Positions 16,898 to 25,871 of a stretch of DNA of 64,000 nucleotides are shown piece after piece. The stretch's first letter is position 1. Every line of letters begins with the position of its first letter. Source of the DNA: DATARN01 sp963851105 (lineage in GTDB: Bacteria > Actinomycetota > Acidimicrobiia > Acidimicrobiales > Palsa-688); contig CAWKNP010000009.1 in NCBI GenBank assembly GCA_963851105.1, forward strand, positions 372,001 through 436,000. Direction: 5' to 3'. The translations under genes and the position numbers were made by a program. The notes under the pieces were generated by a model. The model did not search any database and had not been told where the DNA came from. It was given only the letters and a program-made list of their open reading frames with translations.

Positions 16898-17323
16898 CTA
16901 GTCGACGACCGCGACGTCGTCGACGAACCACCCGCCCTCGGGGCGGCGAAACGCGGTCAACAAGACGTCGTGGCGACGCCGGTCGCCCCGGTCCTGGATC
17001 TCTGCCGCGACCACGACGGGTGCGGTGCGGGGGTCGACGATGGCGAGGCGGACCAACCTGAAGGCGCCCGCCGGGCGCGGGAGGACGAGGGCAGCGTGGG
17101 GCGAGAAGACGCCAGCCGCACCCCCGGCACCGCAGTCCAGCCGGGCGATGACCGCCCTGGCCACCGCGAACAGGTCCCATCCGGCAACGGTCTTCGGGCA
17201 CTGCGACGGCAGGGACGGTGGTGACGGCAGGGACGGTGGTGACGGCAGGGGCGGCGGTGATGCGGGTCCTGGCCGCACGAGCGCCACCACGATGAGGGCC
17301 GCTCCCCACCGGTGGGCCTTCAT
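16898..17323 (-). CDS. Small secreted protein with Pro/Ser repeats
   Basis: 141 aa. Signal peptide about residues 1-22 (MKAHRWGAALIVVALV), then PPLPSPPSLPSPPSLPS, encoded by tandem 18-bp units around 17210-17250, then a compact beta-rich domain ending in GGWFVDDVAVVD, which looks like a small NTF2-like or mce-associated-type fold. The ATG overlaps the stop of the upstream gene (ATGA). Last gene of the three-gene operon starting at 19637. Confidence 0.6.
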   Translation of the reverse strand: MKAHRWGAALIVVALVRPGPASPPPLPSPPSLPSPPSLPSQCPKTVAGWDLFAVARAVIARLDCGAGGAAGVFSPHAALVLPRPAGAFRLVRLAIVDPRTAPVVVAAEIQDRGDRRRHDVLLTAFRRPEGGWFVDDVAVVD

Positions 17324-18408
17324 CGGGCCAGGGCGAGCATCTGGGACCAGATCACCTGGTAGTGGGCGGCTCGGGCAACGATCGTGGCGGGAATGGCATC
17401 GGCGCCGGTGATGGTGGGCAGTGTCGGCGGCGGCGCCGACGGCCCGGCGCCGGTGCCGCAGCCCTTACCCGCGTAGGAGGGGCTGCCGAAGACCCGGGTA
17501 CCCCACGGCGACTGTTCGACTGCGGCCGCGACCGCGGCCACGCCGGCGCTGGCCACGAAGGCGGCGATGACCGGCTGGTAGAGACCGTTGGTGAGGGCGG
17601 TCGTGGTGGCTTCGACCCCGACCGCCAGCGACGGGTAGTTCCAGACGTGGAGGCCGCCGCCGAAGGTGTTGAAGGGCGTGGCCCCGGGCTCGGGCTGGGT
17701 GGTCGCCAGCGGGTTGAAGCGGGCACAGGTCCCTTCCCCGGCCGCCCAGGCGGCGAAGGCGTCAAGGTTGGCGGCGGTCACGGGTGCGTTGATCCTGGCC
17801 AGGACGGCGCCGCCGAACTGCCGGATCGGATTGGCGCCGGGATCGACGGGCGTGACGTCGGCGCCGCCGGGCGCCACCGCCAGGATGCGGAGGGGCGCGG
17901 CGGCGACGACTGCCTGCCAGAAGCGGGCGGCCGCCGGTTGGGTGAGGTCGGCGAGGCCGGGTGCTGCCGTCGCGACGGGCCCCCCGACCAGTGCCGCCAG
18001 GTGCTGGGCCAGCCACCCGGCGGCGGCCCGCACGTCCTGGTCGTCAGCCAACGCCGGCGACCCGGAGTGGGGATCGACCAGGAACATGCCGCCCGCGATC
18101 GGTGGGGCGACCGTCGGGAAGATGGCGGTGCCGGGAACCCCGCCGCGGGCAACACCATCGGGGCCGTGGCGGGCGAAGTCAGTGGCAACCGAGGCCGCCC
18201 CGGCGAGGAGGAACCACGGTATGCCCGCCTGCAGGCCAGCGTCGCGCAGCGCGGGGACCACCTCGGGCGGGACGTCCCAGGCTGCCGCCACCTGGGCCGA
18301 CTGCTGGATCTGGCCGGCGACGACGGCTACGACGAGGAACGGAAAGGTGAACAGGGCGAGCAATCCTCCGGCCGTGGTGCCCGCGACGAGGCGAAGGACC
18401 GCCTTCAC
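17320..18408 (-). CDS. Membrane-anchored protein with endolysin-like segments
   Basis: 362 aa from GTG 18408, overlapping the previous stop (GTGA). One N-terminal span (about 12-34). The next part (about 45-175) resembles lysozyme/transglycosylase-like helical domains with repeated hydrophobic helices. The segment NPLATTQPEPGATPFNTFGGGLHVWNYPSLAVGV…Y…I recalls the actinobacterial/phage module in which 'NPL.T…WN…Y.S..dGv.AT..TL' recurs in wall-active proteins. Catalytic residues cannot be assigned, so wall hydrolysis is inference. Confidence 0.55.
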   Translation of the reverse strand: MKAVLRLVAGTTAGGLLALFTFPFLVVAVVAGQIQQSAQVAAAWDVPPEVVPALRDAGLQAGIPWFLLAGAASVATDFARHGPDGVARGGVPGTAIFPTVAPPIAGGMFLVDPHSGSPALADDQDVRAAAGWLAQHLAALVGGPVATAAPGLADLTQPAAARFWQAVVAAAPLRILAVAPGGADVTPVDPGANPIRQFGGAVLARINAPVTAANLDAFAAWAAGEGTCARFNPLATTQPEPGATPFNTFGGGLHVWNYPSLAVGVEATTTALTNGLYQPVIAAFVASAGVAAVAAAVEQSPWGTRVFGSPSYAGKGCGTGAGPSAPPPTLPTITGADAIPATIVARAAHYQVIWSQMLALAR

Positions 18409-19637
18409 CCGGTGGTCGCGACGGACCGGATCCGGGCGGCTCTGCGGAGGCACTCGTCGATGGCGCCGAGTGTCGCGGCGTCGGCGACGGTTCCGAAACG
18501 CTGCTGCCCTGTCGCGGTCGTGAACAGTCGCCCGGTCTGGCGGAACTCCTCCCATATCCCGTCGCGGGCCACCCGCAGGCTCAGCCGGGAGACGTTGAGG
18601 CCCCGGACGACCTTGTCACCGACCTGCTTGAGGGCGCCCGGGTCGCCCTCGCCGGCCCGGGTGATGAGCGCGGCGTCGGAAGTGACGAGGCGGGCGACGC
18701 TGGCCGCGACCGGGCCGGACTCGTCGTCGTCGGCCTCGGGTCCCGCCAAGATGGCGGCGGCCGCCGCGGCCCGGGCCACCTCGCCTGGCGCCCGCAGGGC
18801 TGCGCCGAGCTGGGCGGGACCGCTGTGCAGGGGCGGCAGGCCCAGCCGGTCGGAGGCGGCGACGACCGCATTCCAGATGGCTGCGGGATCGCCGTTGCGG
18901 TCGATCCCGCAGGCGTCGGCGAGCGCCAGCGCGGCCACCGCGTCGGCCGGCAGCCAGTCGAGCCGGGTGAGCTCCCGGTGCAGGTCGCGGCGGCCGTCGA
19001 GGCGGAGCATGCCCAGCCAGGAACATGGGGGGCGGTCGGCCGAGGCGTACACCGGCAGCAGACGGGCCGCCGCCTGGAGGCTGCGCTGCACCAGGTCGTC
19101 GACATCGATCGGCGGCCGGTAGCGCAGGGCGCGCTGGATCGGCATCCCGCACGATTGCCGGACCTGCTGCTCGGACAGGCTGAGGAGGAAGTGCTCGGCG
19201 GTGTTGGCCCGGCGGCGCAGGCGGGCCTGCAGACGGACCAAGGCGGCAGGGCCCTTGGCGAACAGCGGCTGGGAGACCGGCAGCTGGATGGCCCAGGCGG
19301 GCGCCCCCAGCTCCCGGCCACGCCGGCGGAACCGATACGACGCCGGGGCCGGCGCCGCGCCATCCACTGACCAGCTGAAGGTCCCCGTGACCTTGACGCC
19401 CGCCACCAGGCCCGAGACCTGGGCCGAGCCCGCGCCGGTCACGAGTGTGCCGGGCTCGATGTCGCAGCCGAGGGGGAACACCAAATGGCCGCTGGCGGCA
19501 CCGGGTAGCACCACCGTGGTCGCGAAGGCGAGGAATGTCCCCGATGTCTCTCCGATCACCTGGCGGGCGGCGTGGCGCCCCGTCCTGATGTCGAGGAGCA
19601 GCGCCTCGGCGTCGTCGTTCCTGAGGATGGCCCGCAT
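18405..19637 (-). CDS. Uncharacterised protein with a sigma-region-2-like segment
   Basis: 410 aa, ATG with GGGAG 7 nt upstream. Residues 1-110 are beta-rich (a PilZ- or C2-like impression, not assignable). Around 150-235 the text QRALRYRPPIDVDDLVQRSLQAAARLLPVY…SWLGMLRLDGRRDLHREL has the helical pattern of sigma-70 region 2 (D-LVQ…L…A…WL…R…I…L). The C-terminal half is helical with clusters of Ala. A degenerate sigma-like regulator is possible but weakly supported. It leads an operon with the two secreted/anchored proteins downstream. Confidence 0.5.
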   Translation of the reverse strand: MRAILRNDDAEALLLDIRTGRHAARQVIGETSGTFLAFATTVVLPGAASGHLVFPLGCDIEPGTLVTGAGSAQVSGLVAGVKVTGTFSWSVDGAAPAPASYRFRRRGRELGAPAWAIQLPVSQPLFAKGPAALVRLQARLRRRANTAEHFLLSLSEQQVRQSCGMPIQRALRYRPPIDVDDLVQRSLQAAARLLPVYASADRPPCSWLGMLRLDGRRDLHRELTRLDWLPADAVAALALADACGIDRNGDPAAIWNAVVAASDRLGLPPLHSGPAQLGAALRAPGEVARAAAAAAILAGPEADDDESGPVAASVARLVTSDAALITRAGEGDPGALKQVGDKVVRGLNVSRLSLRVARDGIWEEFRQTGRLFTTATGQQRFGTVADAATLGAIDECLRRAARIRSVATTG

Positions 19638-19653
19638 GCCGTCTCCCTTCTCG

Positions 19654-19737
19654 CACTCACTCGACGTGCGTTCCGGGAGTCGCGCTCGCGCCTTGCGCCT
19701 TTTTCCCGCGTGTTTCCCCGCGCTAGGAGAGTGAGTG
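19654..19737. repeat. 9-bp inverted repeat in the upstream region of the 19637 operon
   Basis: CACTCACTC (19654-19662) and GAGTGAGTG (19729-19737) are perfect complements about 66 nt apart, upstream of ATG 19637. This could be a dyad operator or the base of a leader hairpin. Confidence 0.35.
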
Positions 19738-19795
19738 GATGGCGCGAGGGGAGGTCACGGCCACGGCACCGCGGTGGTCCGGCCCGATGGGGCCT

Positions 19796-22700
19796 CTAGG
19801 ACGCGATGAAGCCGGCCAGCTGGAACTTCCAGGTGCCGTTGACAAGCGTCAGGAGGGTGGCGTAGAGGACCTTGCCCGCCGGCAGCTTCGGTACCGCGAA
19901 CGACGACTGGGTCGGGGGCAGGACCCCGGAGTTGACGAGGTCGGAGCCGTAGATGGTGGTGCCCACGACGAGCAGGTAGTTCTGGGCGCCCTGAATGGTC
20001 GACCAGGTGAATGTGGTGGGCGTGGCCACGGCGAGCTGGCCGTTGACCGGTCGGGTCAGGGCCCCCATGGCCGGCCGGGCCGTGAAGGTGATCGCCTGGA
20101 AACGGGTGAAGGCGCCGTTCACCTTGGTGAGGAGCGTGGCGTAGACGGTCTGGCCCGGGGGCAGGGCGACGCCCGCGCCCGGGTAGGTGGACTGCGTGGC
20201 GGGCAGGACCCCGGAGTTGACCAGGTTGGAGCCGTAGGGCGTGGTGCCCGCCACCAGTATGTAGCCCTGGGCCTGGGGGATGGTCGCCCAGGTGAACGGC
20301 GCCGTCGGGTCGGCGTTGGCCTGGCCGTTGAGCGGCGAAGTGAACGTCGCCAGTCCGGCGGCGGCGGTGAAGGTGATGCTCTGGAAGCTGGTCCAACCGC
20401 CGTTGACCTCGCTGAGGAGGGTGGCGTAGAGGGTGGGGCCGACGGGCAGCGCTCCGATGGCGAAGCTGGTGGTGGCGGGGGAGACGACGCCGGAGTTGGC
20501 CAGGTCGGAGCCGTAAAGGGTGGTGCCGACCACGACGATGTAGCCCTGGGCCTCGGCGATGGTGGACCAGGTGAACGCTTGCGTCGTGTCGACGTTGGCC
20601 TGGCCGTTGGTCGGGTTGGTGAACATCGCCTGGTTGATGGTGATGGTGATGCTCGGCGTGGTCGCCGGGCTGCCGACGCCGTTGCTGGCGGCGACGGTGA
20701 ACGTCGATGCGCCGTTGGCCGTCGGCGTCCCCGCCAGCACCCCGGTCGTGCTGTTGAGGGTGAGGCCGGCGGGCAGGGAACCGGTGACCGCGAAGGTGGC
20801 TTTGGGCTGACCGGTTGCTTTGAAGGTGTAGCTGTAGGGGCTGTTGACGGCGGCGGGGGTGGGCGGAGTGCTGGCCGTGAGGATCGGGGCCTGTGGTTGC
20901 GGGCCGAGATGCGTCACGAGCGTCGAGGCGATGGGTGTGCCGAGCCCCGAAGCCATGTCGTAGCCGGTCGTTGCCGGGTAGGCGCCGGCGTGGACGCCGA
21001 GATAGTCGTTGTTGCCGACCTTGATGTCGTTGAAGCTGCCGGCGCCGGCGGCGGCGATGTTGTACAGGGTTGGCTTGATGTCGCCGAGAGCGCAGGCGCA
21101 ATTCTGGTCGGCCAGGGCGACGACGGCGGCCCACAGCGGCGCGGCGGCGCTGGTTCCGCCGATGGATTGCCAGCCGGAGGACCCGGTTTCCGACCCGGTG
21201 TAGAAGATCATGTAGCCGCTGCTTGGGTCGGCCGAAGCCGAGACGTCGGGGACCTGGCGGCAGGCGGTGTTGACGGGGGAGCCGCACGCCGCCCGGGTCG
21301 AGTAGCCGTTGATGACGCCGGGGCCGTGCTGCGACGGCGGCATCTGCCAGAAGGTGGAGATGCCGCCACCGCCGGCGCCGAAGTGGCCGGCCGCCTCGTT
21401 CCACACCGTCTCGGCCGGCGGGGGGCCGACAGCGGTGAGGAAGGTGCCCCCGACCGAGGTCACGAACGGCTGCGCCGATGGGTCGTCGACGGAGAGGGCG
21501 GTACCGGTGGAGCAGTCCTCCGACCCGTTGTCACCAGCCGAGGAGAGGATCGTCTGGCCCTGGATGGTGGCCTGTTGGAAAAGGGTGTTTTCGTTGCTGA
21601 CCTGCGTCGCCGTCCGTGCCGCCTCGCAGTTGCCCCAGCTGGTGCTGATGACCTTGGCGGTGCCGTCGCTCACGATGCGGTTGTAGGTGTCGTAGGAACC
21701 GGACCCGTTGGGGCCCGAGTACACCGCGATGCTCGCCTTGGGTGCCATGCTGATGGCGCCCTCGATGTCGAGCTCGACCTCGACGCCGCCGCCGTCACCG
21801 GGGCGGGCGCCCCCGTCGACGTTGATGTTGCTTATCGGGGCGGTGGTCCCATAGCAGGCCTGGAATGCGGCGACGTCGCTGGCGTTGTAGGTGGCCAGCT
21901 CGTACAGCGCGATGGTCACGCCGGTGCCGAGGGTGTTGTTGGCGTAGAGGCCGTTGAAGGAATACGCCTGGGCGATCTGGTTGGCGGTGTAGCCGCCCCA
22001 ATTGACGCCGGCGTTGGTGGCGGCGGCGCAGGGTTGGGGGCCGGTGGTGGCGGCGCTTTGCGGGGTGGCTGGCTTCCTCTGGGCTGGCGTGGCTTGGGTG
22101 GCTTGCGGGGCTGGTGTGGGTGGGGCCTGGGGCCGGGCCGTGGTCGTGGGTCGGGGCGCCGGGCGCCATGCGGGTTGATCCTGGGTGAGGTTGTCGAGGC
22201 CGATGATCCCCTGCACGGCTCGGGCGACCTGCGCCGGGAGGCGGGGGGCGGTGTCGTTGGCATAGGCGACACGGCCGCCGGCCAGGCGCACGTGACGGAG
22301 GTGAATCCCGAGAGCCGAGGCGGCACGGCCGGCCGTCGTGGTGACGGATATCGCCAGCCGGTTCCCCGATGTCGCGGCGGGACGCAGCCCGAGATCGGTC
22401 AGGGCCGCCTGTACTGCTGCGATCGTGGCGTCGGTCGGGCCGAAGCGCGGGGCGAACTCACCGGGCGCAAGGAATTTGCGGTAGTCGGGCGAGCCGGGGG
22501 TCCCGACGCTCTGCGCCAACGCCGCCAACCCCGCCGGGTCCCGGGGCTGCAGGACCACGGTCAGTTGGAGGGGGTCGTTGGCGGCCACCGCATCTAACAC
22601 CGCCGCCTTGGCGGGCAGTGCCGGGGCGGTGCCCACCGGGCTGGTGCCGGTCGGGCCGCGGCCGGCCGGGGCGGCTGCCGCGCCCGCGATCGGGGCGATC

Positions 22701-22822
22701 GGGGAGATGGGGGCGACCACGGCGGCAGCCGCCAGCAGCAGACCGGACGACACCGCCAGCCATCGGCTGGTCCTGCGCAGGCGTCGGTGGGAACGATCCC
22801 TCAGGTCCTTTGCCAGTTGCAT
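19796..22822 (-). CDS. Sedolisin (S53) serine-carboxyl peptidase with Ig-like domain and three C-terminal repeats
   Basis: Secreted acid-type endopeptidase, 1008 aa from ATG 22822 (GGAG 13 nt upstream; signal peptide about 1-50 with an Arg-rich n-region). An activation pro-domain covers about 65-210, a Pro/Thr/Gln linker 217-262, the S53 catalytic domain about 265-635 and a He_PIG-type Ig domain about 640-730. The catalytic set is intact: E348 and D352 (E-V-E-L-D), oxyanion D431 in SAGDNGS and S558 in GGTSAAAP; the calcium loop runs from D599 to D622. Residues 731-820, 821-914 and 915-1008 are three copies of one repeat (…NGQ…FTWSTI..AQ.Y..VVGTT.YGSDL.NSGV…LYATLL..VNG.W..F), probably a substrate- or surface-binding module. 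Confidence 0.93.
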   Translation of the reverse strand: MQLAKDLRDRSHRRLRRTSRWLAVSSGLLLAAAAVVAPISPIAPIAGAAAAPAGRGPTGTSPVGTAPALPAKAAVLDAVAANDPLQLTVVLQPRDPAGLAALAQSVGTPGSPDYRKFLAPGEFAPRFGPTDATIAAVQAALTDLGLRPAATSGNRLAISVTTTAGRAASALGIHLRHVRLAGGRVAYANDTAPRLPAQVARAVQGIIGLDNLTQDQPAWRPAPRPTTTARPQAPPTPAPQATQATPAQRKPATPQSAATTGPQPCAAATNAGVNWGGYTANQIAQAYSFNGLYANNTLGTGVTIALYELATYNASDVAAFQACYGTTAPISNINVDGGARPGDGGGVEVELDIEGAISMAPKASIAVYSGPNGSGSYDTYNRIVSDGTAKVISTSWGNCEAARTATQVSNENTLFQQATIQGQTILSSAGDNGSEDCSTGTALSVDDPSAQPFVTSVGGTFLTAVGPPPAETVWNEAAGHFGAGGGGISTFWQMPPSQHGPGVINGYSTRAACGSPVNTACRQVPDVSASADPSSGYMIFYTGSETGSSGWQSIGGTSAAAPLWAAVVALADQNCACALGDIKPTLYNIAAAGAGSFNDIKVGNNDYLGVHAGAYPATTGYDMASGLGTPIASTLVTHLGPQPQAPILTASTPPTPAAVNSPYSYTFKATGQPKATFAVTGSLPAGLTLNSTTGVLAGTPTANGASTFTVAASNGVGSPATTPSITITINQAMFTNPTNGQANVDTTQAFTWSTIAEAQGYIVVVGTTLYGSDLANSGVVSPATTSFAIGALPVGPTLYATLLSEVNGGWTSFQSITFTAAAGLATFTSPLNGQANADPTAPFTWATIPQAQGYILVAGTTPYGSNLVNSGVLPATQSTYPGAGVALPPGQTVYATLLTKVNGAFTRFQAITFTARPAMGALTRPVNGQLAVATPTTFTWSTIQGAQNYLLVVGTTIYGSDLVNSGVLPPTQSSFAVPKLPAGKVLYATLLTLVNGTWKFQLAGFIAS

Positions 22823-22982
22823 GGGACCGCCCACTCCTTGCCCGCCTTTTGCTGCCTCGTGCCGTTTTTCACCCGCTCGGCATGGCGCTGGCGCTCGTTC
22901 GATTGGCGGGGGGACAAGGGGTATATCGGCAGAATTGCCTGCCAGCGTTAGCTTCGCCTTCCATCGCTTCGGCCCCGGCTGG

Positions 22983-23759
22983 TCACCGGTGGGAGGCCAG
23001 CGCCCGGATCGTCGGGCCCTCGTCGAACCATTCCACGGCCGCGAGTCCGGCGTCATCGAGCAGGGCGCCGAGTTCGCGCCGGTCGAGGGAGCGCACCACA
23101 ACTTCGTCATCGACGGCCCAGCCGTCGCCCGAGAAGTGGCGGCGGTAACGAGAGGTGCGGTCCCTCGGGTTGTGCACAAGCGTCCCTTCGAGGCGGATCC
23201 CCTGGGCGGCGCCCAACGGCAACCAGTCGTTGTCACCATGGCCGCCCTCGAGGCAACCACCGGCGTCGACATCGCCGGCGTCGCCCGCCTGGAAGTCGGT
23301 GACCTCGACGCCGACCAGGCCATCGGGTCGCAGATGCTGGCGGGCAGCGGTGAGGCAGGCCACCATGTCGCCGGCCGCGGTGAGCAGTTGCAGGCTGTTG
23401 TAGCCCACGAAGACGAGGCCGAAGCGCGCCGCAAGGGCAAAGCGGCGCATGTCCGCGGCGAGGAACAGCGGTCGTTGGCCGTGGATGTCGCGGCGGTGGT
23501 CGGAGCGCCGGCGGGCGGCGGACAGCATCGCCCGGTTGTTGTCGAGCCCGACGACCGGCGGTACCGCTCCCGCTTCCGCCGGTGGTCCCGCTCCCGGTCC
23601 CGCGCCCGCGGCCGCGAGCGGGACGGTCAGGCGCCCGGTCCCGCAGGCCAACTCCAGCACCGGCCCCGAGCGCGAGGCCGCCACGCGCCGCCAGAAGTCG
23701 ACGTCGGAATCGCTGCGCTGGAGGACATGGCGGCACTCCCAGTCGTAGAGCACCGCCAC
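22983..23759 (-). CDS. SAM-dependent class I methyltransferase
   Basis: 258 aa from GTG 23759. Motif I LELACGTGRLTVPLA, motif II VVGLDNNRAML and the D-MRRF motif (AADMRRFALAARFGLVFVGYNSLQLL) identify a Methyltransf_25-like small-molecule methyltransferase. It follows the DUF1015 stop by about 30 nt on the same strand, which suggests co-expression. Substrate unknown. Confidence 0.82.
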   Translation of the reverse strand: MAVLYDWECRHVLQRSDSDVDFWRRVAASRSGPVLELACGTGRLTVPLAAAGAGPGAGPPAEAGAVPPVVGLDNNRAMLSAARRRSDHRRDIHGQRPLFLAADMRRFALAARFGLVFVGYNSLQLLTAAGDMVACLTAARQHLRPDGLVGVEVTDFQAGDAGDVDAGGCLEGGHGDNDWLPLGAAQGIRLEGTLVHNPRDRTSRYRRHFSGDGWAVDDEVVVRSLDRRELGALLDDAGLAAVEWFDEGPTIRALASHR

Positions 23760-23788
23760 GTCCGGGGGCCCTGGGCTGGGGGCGATGC

Positions 23789-24991
23789 TCAGTCCGCGAC
23801 CTCGCGGAAGACGAAGCCAGTGCGCGGTTTGGGCCAGAAGAACGTGGACTTGGGCGGCATCCGCTCGCCGCCGCGCCCGGTAGACGCGATCTGGTCCACC
23901 GTCACCGGTCGCAACAGCACCGCGGCCTGCGCCTCGCGCCGGGCCACGGCGCCGGCGGCCAGATCCCATCCGTGCTGGTAGGTCACGTCGTGTCTCGGCA
24001 AGGTGGCGAGTGCCAGCTCCAGCCGGCTGGAATCGAGGTCCTGGTCGGCGTCGTCGCGGGTGGCCTGCTTCGCCTTCAGCAGCCAGGTGCCAGTCGCGGT
24101 GGCGAGTGCGGGACCTCCGCTTCGCACCATGCGCCCGAGGATTGAGGCGTCCGGTGGGTCGGTCGCAGTGAGATCGAAGAAGGCGGCGAGGGCCCGGGGG
24201 ACGTCGAAGCCTTCGGGGAGGCCGCTGATCAGGCGATGGATCCCCTGGACGGAAAGGTGGTCCTCGGCCAGTTCCACGATCAGCGCCATCACCGAGTCGC
24301 GGTCGCGAGGACCGCGGGTCCCCGCGGTGGGGGATTGCTGAAGTGCCTGGTAGTTCAACGCGGTCTCGAAGCGGTGGTGGCCGTCGGCGAGAATCACCGG
24401 CGACGCCGATACCGCGGCGGTGATGCGGGCGACCCTCTGCGGATCGGTGATCGGCCACAGTGAGTGGCTCACGCTCTCGTCATCGACCACCTCCTCGACG
24501 TCGTCGGGGGGGTCGATCTCGTCGGTGAGGCCTTTGGCCAGGGACAGACCCCAGATCGGGGAGGTATTGACCCTCGTCGCCGCCAGAAGTTGGAGGCGGT
24601 CGCTGCGGGCTTTGGGGGTCGTCCGCTCGTGGGGGAAGATGCCTTCGGTGCCCGGCGGCTCGAGCCCGAGGGCGCCGATGACGCCTATTGTCCGGCCCGG
24701 CTGGCCGGCGTCGTCGGTGTAGGTCATGCGGTAGCCGTAGAGGCGAGGATCGTCCTTGCGGAGGATCCCCTCCGCGGTCCAATCGGTGATCCGCCGGGCC
24801 GCCGCCTGATAGGGATCGATCCCCTCGGACGCGTCGGGCAGGTCGATCCGCACCGAGTTGTACGGGGATCTGCGTTGGAGGGCCGTCTGCTCGCTCGGCG
24901 AGATCACGTCGTACGGAGGTGCCACCACGTCGGCCAGCCGAACACGGTCTCGGTCGTACGTCAGGCCGGGAAACGGCTCGAATCGCGGCAC
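23789..24991 (-). CDS. DUF1015 family protein
   Basis: 400 aa from GTG 24991. Family landmarks: PPYDVISPSEQTAL near the N-terminus, GIFPHERTTPKARSDRLQLL, the DGHHRFETALNY centre and the C-terminal MPPKSTFFWPKPRTGFVFRE. DUF1015 proteins are widespread and their biochemical role is not settled. Divergent from the HAD phosphatase gene with about 70 nt between starts. Confidence 0.92.
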   Translation of the reverse strand: MPRFEPFPGLTYDRDRVRLADVVAPPYDVISPSEQTALQRRSPYNSVRIDLPDASEGIDPYQAAARRITDWTAEGILRKDDPRLYGYRMTYTDDAGQPGRTIGVIGALGLEPPGTEGIFPHERTTPKARSDRLQLLAATRVNTSPIWGLSLAKGLTDEIDPPDDVEEVVDDESVSHSLWPITDPQRVARITAAVSASPVILADGHHRFETALNYQALQQSPTAGTRGPRDRDSVMALIVELAEDHLSVQGIHRLISGLPEGFDVPRALAAFFDLTATDPPDASILGRMVRSGGPALATATGTWLLKAKQATRDDADQDLDSSRLELALATLPRHDVTYQHGWDLAAGAVARREAQAAVLLRPVTVDQIASTGRGGERMPPKSTFFWPKPRTGFVFREVAD

Positions 24992-25063
24992 GCTCCCTGC
25001 GTAGCAAGACTGGTAGACAACGGCAACCCCGGGCCTCGCCTGGCGCTGGCAGACTGCCACGCC

Positions 25064-25855
25064 ATGACGTGGCTCCTGGACCTCGACGGCGTGGTGTGGT
25101 TGTCGGGGCACGGCATCGAAGGCTCCGCCAGGGCCATCGAACGGCTGCGCGGCCACGGTGAGGACGTGGTCTTCTTCACCAACAACTCCGCGCCGACCGT
25201 CGGCGAACATGTGACCAAGCTGAATGCGGCCGGGGTGGCGGCGACTGCCGACCAGGTCCTCACGTCGTCGCAAGCCGCCGCCCTGCTGCTGGAACCGGGG
25301 TCCACGGCGGCGGTGATCGGGGGCCCGGGGGTGGTGGAGGCATTGGCGGAACGCGGGGTCCAGGTGGTGGCTGCCGCCGCCGGCCCCGACGCGGTGGTGG
25401 TCGGCCGTACGACCCGGCTGGACTACGACCAGCTGGCCGCCGCGGCCACGGCCATCCGGGCCGGCGCCCGCTTCGTGGCCACCAATGACGATGCCACCAT
25501 GCCGACGCCCGACGGGCCGGTGCCCGGCGCCGGCGCTGTCATCGCGTTCCTCCAGGTGGCTTCCGGTCAGGGGCCGGCGGTTGCCGGCAAGCCGAACCAG
25601 GCGGCGGCGGAGCTCGTCGCTTCCCGTGTGGGACACGTCGAAGTGATGGTCGGCGATCGCCCCGATACAGACGGCCTGTTCGCGGCGGCGCTCGAGGCGC
25701 GCTTCGCACTGGTGCTGTCGGGGGTGACGGTGGCCGCCGACCTACCCGTCGAGCCCCGCCCCGAGCTGATCGGCCCCGATCTGGCCGCGATTGTTGACCA
25801 GTTCCTGGATTCGGCCGGCCCAGATCCCGAACAATCGCAAGCGGCGCGCCCTTGA
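25064..25855 (+). CDS. HAD-superfamily IIA phosphatase (NagD / glycerol-3-phosphate phosphatase type)
   Basis: 263 aa. Motif I DLDGVVW (nucleophile Asp), motif II FFTNNSAPT and motif III/IV VMVGDRPDTDGLFAA with a preceding GKP lysine. The M. tuberculosis counterpart at this locus, Rv1692, is a glycerol-3-phosphate phosphatase recycling cell-wall polar heads, which is the best guess here. An AGACT-type weak -10 lies 8 nt before the ATG. Confidence 0.88.
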   Translation: MTWLLDLDGVVWLSGHGIEGSARAIERLRGHGEDVVFFTNNSAPTVGEHVTKLNAAGVAATADQVLTSSQAAALLLEPGSTAAVIGGPGVVEALAERGVQVVAAAAGPDAVVVGRTTRLDYDQLAAAATAIRAGARFVATNDDATMPTPDGPVPGAGAVIAFLQVASGQGPAVAGKPNQAAAELVASRVGHVEVMVGDRPDTDGLFAAALEARFALVLSGVTVAADLPVEPRPELIGPDLAAIVDQFLDSAGPDPEQSQAARP

Positions 25856-25859
25856 TTGG

Positions 25860-25865
25860 TACCCT
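25860..25865 (+). promoter_or_regulatory. -10 box, leaderless, for the histone-like gene
   Basis: TACCCT, then 6 nt, then ATG 25872. It overlaps the end of the previous ORF only by position; the genes are separately startable. Confidence 0.6.
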
Positions 25866-25871
25866 GACGCG

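Noticed and set aside
19739..22597. A 952-codon open frame opposite the sedolisin
   Set aside because: It is the antisense shadow of a high-GC coding region; composition is Gly/Arg/Asp-rich without any domain, and the minus strand carries an intact enzyme.
22983..24458. Longer N-terminus for the methyltransferase (up to 491 codons)
   Set aside because: The extension lies in the DUF1015 gene read in another frame; the methyltransferase fold begins near GTG 23759.
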